This document shows, piece by piece, positions 5,709 through 9,571 of a stretch of DNA of 9,571 nt. Within the stretch, counting starts at the first letter, position 1, and the number at the start of each line of letters is the position of its first letter. Source of the DNA: Actinomycetota bacterium (GTDB lineage Bacteria > Actinomycetota > Acidimicrobiia > IMCC26256 > BP-133); NCBI GenBank assembly GCA_030838815.1, contig JAUZEX010000780.1:1-9571 (forward strand), in the 5' to 3' direction. Position numbers and translations under genes: made by a program. The notes beneath the pieces were generated by a model. The model had not been told where the DNA came from, did not search any database, and saw only the letters and a program-made list of their open reading frames with translations.

Positions 5709-6394
5709 GCGCCGCCACCGGTCGAAGCCTGGGGTGCCCGGACGAGCGGGCCGGGTGGCGACTGCACCGGCCGCTGCCGGGGCGGCGGCAGCTCGCCCTC
5801 CGCCCGGGCCCGCCGCAGCGCCTCGCCCCACCAGGCCAGGTCGTCGAGCAGGATGGCCAGGGCGTGATCGGTCATGGGGTCGACCGGCAGCCCCTCGGCG
5901 TCGAAGCCCCGACCCACCTGGCCCAGCAGCACGGCATTGCGCAGCGGCGCCATCTCCCGCTCCACGGTGATCCCGACCATGTGCTCCACGGCCCGGGCGC
6001 CGCCGATCGGCCCGCCGCTGTAGCCCACGAACCCGGCCGGCTTGTTGCGGACCCGGGGGCCGAGGGCGTGGTCGACGGCGTTCTTCAGGACACCCGGCAC
6101 GCTGTGGTTGTACTCCGGGAAGACGAACAGGTAGGCGTCACCCGTGGCCAGCGTCTCGTTCCAGCGGGCCACGGTCGGGGTCGTGAATGCGCCCGCCACC
6201 AGCGACTCGGTCGGCTCGGCGAACATCGGCAGGTCCCAGTCCCGCAGGTCGAGCAGCCGCACGGCGAACCGGCCGTGGCGCTCGGCCCGGTCGACGAGCC
6301 AGGGCACGAACAGGTCGGAGGCCCGACCCGGGCGGGTGCTGCCGACGACGATCTGCAGCTCCAGCGGCGCCGGGCCCTGACCATTGGTTGCCAT
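5693..6394 (-). CDS. NAD(P)H-dependent FMN reductase (flavodoxin-like fold)
   Basis: The protein has 233 residues. The FMN phosphate loop GSTRPGR is at 18-24, and PEYNHSVPGVLKNAVDH at 93-109 is the signature of the family, followed by KPAGFVGYSGGPIGG at 118-132. Such enzymes pass electrons from NAD(P)H to FMN or to quinones and azo compounds in the cytoplasm. The last 31 residues form a Pro/Gln/Gly-rich tail beyond the usual fold; its end overlaps the 3' end of soxR by 16 bases. The ATG at 6394 has a strong ribosome binding site (GGAGGAA) 6 bases upstream. A SoxR-box promoter precedes it. A flavin reductase of this family is a known SoxR target in Streptomyces, which supports the assignment of the regulon. 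Confidence 0.95.
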   Translation of the reverse strand: MATNGQGPAPLELQIVVGSTRPGRASDLFVPWLVDRAERHGRFAVRLLDLRDWDLPMFAEPTESLVAGAFTTPTVARWNETLATGDAYLFVFPEYNHSVPGVLKNAVDHALGPRVRNKPAGFVGYSGGPIGGARAVEHMVGITVEREMAPLRNAVLLGQVGRGFDAEGLPVDPMTDHALAILLDDLAWWGEALRRARAEGELPPPRQRPVQSPPGPLVRAPQASTGGGAQAGG

Positions 6395-6429
6395 GTCGTT
6401 CCTCCGTCTCGGTTGGTCCGTTCAGGAAG

Positions 6430-6460
6430 ACGATAAGACCTCAAGTGGACTTCAGGTCAA
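6430..6460 (-). promoter_or_regulatory. SoxR-dependent promoter of the FMN reductase gene
   Basis: Read on the minus strand: -35 TTGACC (6455-6460), a 19-bp spacer, then -10 TATCGT (6430-6435). The spacer holds most of CCTGAAGTCCACTTGAGG (6439-6456), a dyad with one mismatch that resembles the SoxR box. A 19-bp spacer instead of 17 is the mark of promoters switched on by MerR-family proteins. The box centre is about 53 bases from the start codon. Confidence 0.88.
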
Positions 6461-6495
6461 GAGGCTCGTCCGGCGCGATCCCCGTCCGGCCGGGA

Positions 6496-7290
6496 TCAGA
6501 GGACGCAGACCTGCAGCCACCGTTCGGCCCGCAGCCGGTACCCGTGGCGGCGCAGCGCCCGGGCCAGGCCCGGGAGGTGGGCGGTGCCCCAGACGAGGGC
6601 GACGTCGTGGTGCGCCGCCTCCTGGAGGGCCTCCGTCAGCGCGACACGGTTGCGTTCCCCGATCATGAACCGGTTCACCTTCCGGTGCCGGGACGAGAGG
6701 GCCCGCACGCGGTCGATGGCGCGGCCGTGCTTGAGGAGGAAACGGAGCGCCGGCCGGGCCACGGACGCCGACCGTTCGTCGATCGTGACGGAGGGCGGCT
6801 CGACGAGCCGGCGGTAACGGTCCCAACCGAGGGCCCGGAGGAGCTCGACATCGGTGACGTCGACGTTGCGGGCGCCGGCCGGAAGGGCCAGCCGCTCGCC
6901 TTGCAGCTCCAGGCCGAGGGCTCCGACGAAGGCGTCGAGGCCGACGGGATAGCCGCTGGCTTCGACGCCTTCCAGGCGGCGGCGTTCGTCGGCGGTGAGC
7001 TCGGCGTCGTCGGCCCGGCGGATGCGCTCGTAGTGGACGGCGGTGCCGGCCGCTCCGAGGTCCGCCAGCAGCGCCGACAGTGCGTCGTAGTAGCGGGCGT
7101 CGCCGAGGTGCAGGGTGCCGACCAGGGTGAGGCGCCGGCCGGTGTCGGGGGCCTCGAACACCCGGACGACGGTCTCGACCTGACGGCGCCGCAGGCGCAG
7201 GGCCCGGCGACGGTGGCGCCGGGACGGGGCGCCGGTGACGATCCAGGGGAGCGGCAGGGTCCGCAGCATCGGCGCGGAGAGCTGTTCCAT
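6496..7290 (-). CDS. TraB/GumN (TIKI-like) family protein
   Basis: The protein has 264 residues. It shows the two Gly-X-X-His elements of the TraB/TIKI family: GTLHLG at 58-63 near the N-terminus and WGTAHLPG at 234-241 near the C-terminus, plus a conserved-looking Glu in HYERI (88) and Arg in GERN (213). Animal TIKI members are metal-dependent proteases with these His/Glu residues in the active site; the bacterial role is unknown. There is no clear signal peptide; residues 24-36 are a dense Arg/His cluster. The ATG at 7290 is preceded by AGGA and chosen over much longer in-frame extensions that overlap the divergent gene. It lies 101 bp upstream of the FMN reductase gene on the same strand, but that gene has its own SoxR promoter, so they need not be co-regulated. 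Confidence 0.75.
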   Translation of the reverse strand: MEQLSAPMLRTLPLPWIVTGAPSRRHRRRALRLRRRQVETVVRVFEAPDTGRRLTLVGTLHLGDARYYDALSALLADLGAAGTAVHYERIRRADDAELTADERRRLEGVEASGYPVGLDAFVGALGLELQGERLALPAGARNVDVTDVELLRALGWDRYRRLVEPPSVTIDERSASVARPALRFLLKHGRAIDRVRALSSRHRKVNRFMIGERNRVALTEALQEAAHHDVALVWGTAHLPGLARALRRHGYRLRAERWLQVCVL

Positions 7291-7336
7291 CGGTCCTGTA
7301 TCGGCAGGTTTCCCGGGCGGCTTCAGTGCCGGTAGC

Positions 7337-7356
7337 CTCGGCGTCCCTCGGCGTCC
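7337..7356 (+). repeat. Perfect 10-bp tandem duplication
   Basis: CTCGGCGTCC occurs twice back to back in the 83-bp gap between the TraB-like gene and the zinc-finger gene, 18 bases before the start GTG of the latter. It may be a slippage duplication or a paired protein site; no function can be assigned. Confidence 0.6.
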
Positions 7357-7373
7357 CGGCGGTAGGAGATCAC

Positions 7374-7667
7374 GTGGCCGACACCTGCAGTCATCTCGAC
7401 ACCGTGGCCGACGTCGTCCCGAGCGACGAAGGCTGCCATGAATGCCTCCTGACCGGCGGTCGGTGGGTGCACCTGCGGATGTGCCAGTCCTGCGGGCACA
7501 TCGGGTGCTGCGACAACTCGCCCGGCCGGCATGCGACCGGTCATCACCGTTCGACGGAACACCCGCTGATCCGGTCCTTCGAGCCCGGCGAGGACTGGTG
7601 GTGGTGCTATCCCGACGACCTGTTCTTCGAGGTCGAGGGCGCCGGCCCGTCCCCGTCGCACCCTTGA
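7374..7667 (+). CDS. UBP-type zinc-finger domain protein
   Basis: This 97-residue protein is almost entirely one ZnF-UBP domain. Probable zinc ligands are Cys5 and His7 (CSHL), Cys21 and Cys24 (CHEC), Cys37 and Cys40 (CQSC), Cys45 (IGCC), then His53, His57 and His63 (GRHATGHHRSTEH). The C-terminus has the usual WWWCYPDDLFFEVEG. In eukaryotes the domain binds the C-terminal tail of ubiquitin; in bacteria without ubiquitin its partner is unknown. The start is the GTG at 7374, preceded by AGGAG at 7364-7368, a well-spaced site that rules out the longer frame from 7326. It diverges from the TraB-like gene by 83 bp and is followed after 26 bp by a methyltransferase gene on the same strand, probably one operon. 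Confidence 0.9.
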   Translation: MADTCSHLDTVADVVPSDEGCHECLLTGGRWVHLRMCQSCGHIGCCDNSPGRHATGHHRSTEHPLIRSFEPGEDWWWCYPDDLFFEVEGAGPSPSHP

Positions 7668-7693
7668 GGGGCATCGGTCAGTGACGGGCCCGC

Positions 7694-8926
7694 ATGGGTA
7701 AGCAGTCCCGACGGAAGCGGGAGCGCCAACCGGGCGAGGCGAAGGTGCATCGCTACCTCGCCCGGGCCGGATTGCCCGACCAGCCCGACCCGGGGCCCTA
7801 CCGGCGGTTGGCGACGGCGGATCCGGAGTGGTTCGACCAGGTGGTCGTCGCCGACGACTCCAGTCTGCTCCTGTCCCGGAAGCGTGACGCCGACCCGGGC
7901 GCGATTCTGGCCGCCACCCGGACCCGCTACGGGTTGCTGTACCGGGATCTCGACACCGCCCTGGCCGAGTACGCCTCCCGCCCGGTGATGATCGCCGCCG
8001 CCTGGTTGCGGTGGTGGTTCCGGTATCACCCTCCGGCGACACGGCTGCTCGACATCGGGTGCGGGCCCGGTGTGCTCACCTGCGCCTACGGGCTGGCCCT
8101 GCCCGAAGCCGAGGTTGTCGGGATCGACGCCACCCCCGAGGCCGTGGCCTGCGCCGAGGAGCTGGCCGACCGGCTGGGGGTCCGCAACGTGTCGTTCGTG
8201 CCCGGCGACTTCCTCGACCCCGCCGTGGGCGGGGATGGGTTCGACCAGGTGGTGGCGGTGACCGCGCTGGCCGACGCCGGGCTGTACCCGCAGGATCCGC
8301 CGGCCGGCTCGGACGCGCTGTCGTCGGTGGCCGACGTGGACGGGCCGGGCGCGGAGTTCCGTTCGCCGGCCGCCGACCGCCTCGTCGGGCGCCTCTCCCC
8401 CGGCGGGTCGCTGCTGGTCCTGGACCGCACCCCCGATCCCTCCCAGGCCGTCCGCCTCGGCGCCGCCCTGCTCCACGCCGGGGTCGACCTCGACCTCAGC
8501 CGGGCCGGCGTGGAGCTCTTCGTCGAAGGGGGCCAGCCCACGACGTTCACCCGATTCGCCGGCGTCCGGTCGGAGGCGCCGGCGACACCGGACACGACGT
8601 TGCCGGGCGACGCGCTGGCCGCCTGGATCAAAAATGTGCCGCCCCCGGCCTTCGGCCCGGAGTGGCACGACGAGCTCCGCTTCGAAGCCCTGAAGGCCGA
8701 CGGCGCCCGGCTCGTGTGGAGCTGCGAGCTCGACTACGCCCCGACCCTGGAGCGCCGCGAGATCTGGGAGCACGACGGCAAGGTCTACGGCTGGATCACC
8801 ACCACCGGGTCCTTCCGGGAGCTGGCCACCGGCCGCGGCCCCGAAGAGCTCTGGAACGAGTACGGCGCCTACGCCGGCCGGTGCGCCGCCAAAGGGGTCC
8901 AGGTCCGCTTCCACCACCCGGCCTGA
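7694..8926 (+). CDS. Class I SAM-dependent methyltransferase
   Basis: The protein has 410 residues. A basic N-terminus (MGKQSRRKRERQPG) precedes about 90 residues of unassigned sequence. The Rossmann-type domain starts near 115, with the SAM-binding motif LLDIGCGPGVLTC at 118-130, the acidic residue of the second strand at Asp145 (VVGIDATPEA) and FVPGDFLD near 168-175. Residues 300-410 form a separate C-terminal part rich in Trp and acidic residues (for example WHDELRFEALKADGARLVW and ERREIWEHDGKVYGWI). The substrate cannot be read from the sequence. The ATG at 7694 has only a weak upstream GACGGG; the closeness to the zinc-finger gene (26 bp) suggests they are co-transcribed. The protein lacks a signal peptide and is probably cytoplasmic. 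Confidence 0.88.
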   Translation: MGKQSRRKRERQPGEAKVHRYLARAGLPDQPDPGPYRRLATADPEWFDQVVVADDSSLLLSRKRDADPGAILAATRTRYGLLYRDLDTALAEYASRPVMIAAAWLRWWFRYHPPATRLLDIGCGPGVLTCAYGLALPEAEVVGIDATPEAVACAEELADRLGVRNVSFVPGDFLDPAVGGDGFDQVVAVTALADAGLYPQDPPAGSDALSSVADVDGPGAEFRSPAADRLVGRLSPGGSLLVLDRTPDPSQAVRLGAALLHAGVDLDLSRAGVELFVEGGQPTTFTRFAGVRSEAPATPDTTLPGDALAAWIKNVPPPAFGPEWHDELRFEALKADGARLVWSCELDYAPTLERREIWEHDGKVYGWITTTGSFRELATGRGPEELWNEYGAYAGRCAAKGVQVRFHHPA

Positions 8927-8983
8927 CCTCGCGTTCCCCGCATCCACTTTGGGATCTTTTACACGCTCTTGAACCATTTCGTG

Positions 8984-9011
8984 CCGAACGGGGCAGGAAG
9001 TCCCCTTTCGG
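8984..9011 (+). promoter_or_regulatory. Strong hairpin between the methyltransferase gene and the secreted-protein gene
   Basis: CCGAACGGGG (8984-8993) pairs with CCCCTTTCGG (9002-9011), nine of ten pairs, with an 8-nt loop. It begins 58 bases after the methyltransferase stop and about 100 bases before the next start. It may be a terminator of the upstream operon, though no T-run follows, or part of the leader of the downstream gene. The 185-bp gap 8927-9111 otherwise shows only short dyads (CACAG/CTGTG at 9020-9036; GGACC/GGTCC at 9061-9074). Confidence 0.45.
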
Positions 9012-9094
9012 TGGAGAAGCACAGAACCGCCCTGTGGCGTGCCCTCGCCGCCGGCCCCCCGGACCAGGCGGTCCAGGTTGCCGTCCCCCTCAAT

Positions 9095-9110
9095 GGAACA
9101 GGGAGGTTCC
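9095..9110 (+). promoter_or_regulatory. Ribosome binding site displayed in a hairpin loop
   Basis: GGAAC (9095-9099) and GTTCC (9106-9110) form a 5-bp stem whose 6-nt loop is AGGGAG, the core of the Shine-Dalgarno site (AGGGAGG) for the ATG at 9112. The stem is short, so it may expose the site rather than hide it. Confidence 0.4.
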
Positions 9111-9111
9111 G

Positions 9112-9571
9112 ATGTCGCGCATCCGCATCGGGCGACTGGCTGCGGCGGGCGCTCTGGCGACCGCCTCCGGCCTCGCCGGGTTCACCTCGGCCGAAGCGGC
9201 CGCTCAGGTCACCCATCCCGCACACCATCCGGGCTTGTCGACCGCCGCCACGGGGTCGTCGGGCACGACGTCCACCACCAAACCCAACAAGAAGAACACG
9301 ACGACGACCACGTCGGCGTCCACCACCGGGCCCACGACGGGCACCACGACGACCGGTCCGGGGTCGAACTGCCCCCCGAAGAAGAAGCAGGGCAAGAAGA
9401 AGCCCTCGTGCCCGGCCGGCCCGGGGGCGGGCTCCGGCTCGTGCCCGCCGAGCGGGGCGACGCCTCCCGGGGGCACCACCAGCCCGCCGCCGTCCGCCTC
9501 CCCGGGGGCTCCACCGGGGGCCACCACCGGAAGCGCTCCCTCGGCCGCGCCACCGGGCGCCACCACCGCAA
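9112..9571 (+). CDS. Secreted Thr/Pro/Lys-rich low-complexity protein, N-terminal part
   Basis: The frame is open to the window end; 153 residues are visible and the gene continues. Residues 1-29 look like a signal peptide: SRIRIGR, an Ala/Leu/Gly core, then a likely cleavage site at AEA (27-29). The mature part is low complexity: a Thr/Ser region (51-82), a Lys-rich segment framed by Cys (NCPPKKKQGKKKPSCP, 86-101), a third Cys at 111, then Pro/Gly/Thr with imperfect PPG(A/G)TT repeats at bases 9463-9480, 9511-9528 and 9550-9567. It is probably exported and extended or glycosylated at Thr, at the cell surface or outside, but no domain is visible. The ribosome binding site AGGGAGG is 5 bases before the ATG. 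An in-frame stop is absent throughout, and the antisense frames are shadows. Confidence 0.8.
   Translation, partial: MSRIRIGRLAAAGALATASGLAGFTSAEAAAQVTHPAHHPGLSTAATGSSGTTSTTKPNKKNTTTTTSASTTGPTTGTTTTGPGSNCPPKKKQGKKKPSCPAGPGAGSGSCPPSGATPPGGTTSPPPSASPGAPPGATTGSAPSAAPPGATTA

Noticed and set aside
8981..9013. Similarity of GCCGAACGGGGCAGGAAG to glycine or c-di-AMP riboswitch cores
   Set aside because: The flanking conserved elements of both classes are absent; it is reported only as a hairpin.
7607..9022. A 471-codon open frame on the minus strand
   Set aside because: It is antisense to the methyltransferase gene, which has clear SAM-binding motifs; the reverse frame has none.
9204..9571. Two minus-strand frames of 120 codons at the end of the window
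   Set aside because: Both are shadows of the Thr/Pro-rich secreted protein on the plus strand, which has a signal peptide and a good ribosome binding site; the reverse translations are Val/Gly/Pro- or Ser/Trp/Arg-rich repeats.

Overview
The window is high-GC DNA with strongly G/C-biased third codon positions, frequent GTG starts, tightly packed genes and several overlapping convergent stops. Gene content (a SoxR with small flavin and VOC enzymes as targets, a UBP-type zinc-finger protein, Thr/Pro/Lys-rich secreted proteins, a membrane module of the kind joined to GGDEF proteins) suggests an actinobacterium (Actinomycetota), plausibly Acidimicrobiia. The phylum call is fairly safe and the class call is a guess. 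No rRNA, tRNA, CRISPR, insertion sequence or integrase was seen. It reads as an ordinary chromosomal segment.

Layout. (1) 1-1598, plus strand: the 3' part of a SNF2/Swi2-family DNA-dependent ATPase, translationally coupled through an ATGA overlap to a 121-aa basic, Gly/Arg-rich protein of unknown function. (2) 1593-3594: an approximately 10-TM membrane protein on the minus strand, divergent from a 6-TM membrane protein on the plus strand whose C-terminus looks like a two-helix K+ channel pore with a changed selectivity filter. A structured 190-bp spacer separates them. (3) 3591-4553, minus: a fusion of a DJ-1/PfpI domain and a DUF427 domain. (4) 4662-4811, plus: an unrecognised 49-aa gene whose ribosome binding site lies inside a hairpin that ends at the start codon. 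(5) 4808-6460: a redox-stress cluster. soxR (plus) has a VOC-family gene diverging from it on one side and a converging NAD(P)H-dependent FMN reductase gene on the other. A SoxR-box-like dyad lies in front of each of the two enzyme genes, and the one at the FMN reductase sits inside a 19-bp -35/-10 spacer, the hallmark of MerR-family activation. (6) 6496-7290, minus: a TraB/GumN-like protein. (7) 7374-8926, plus: a UBP-type zinc-finger protein and, 26 bp later, a SAM-dependent methyltransferase. (8) 9112 to the end, plus: the N-terminal part of a secreted Thr/Pro/Lys-rich protein behind a 185-bp structured leader.

How the genes may work together: the clearest functional unit is the SoxR module. 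SoxR senses redox-active compounds through its [2Fe-2S] cluster and is predicted to switch on a flavin reductase and a VOC enzyme. The other genes are pairs or singletons with no obvious common pathway. Convergent neighbours overlap or share stop regions at four places (1593-1622, 3591-3594, 4808-4811, 5693-5708). I did not find a convincing new defence or mobile system. The most unusual items are the channel-like protein, the 49-aa gene with a masked ribosome binding site, the structured leader at 2791-2871 and the two-site SoxR arrangement.
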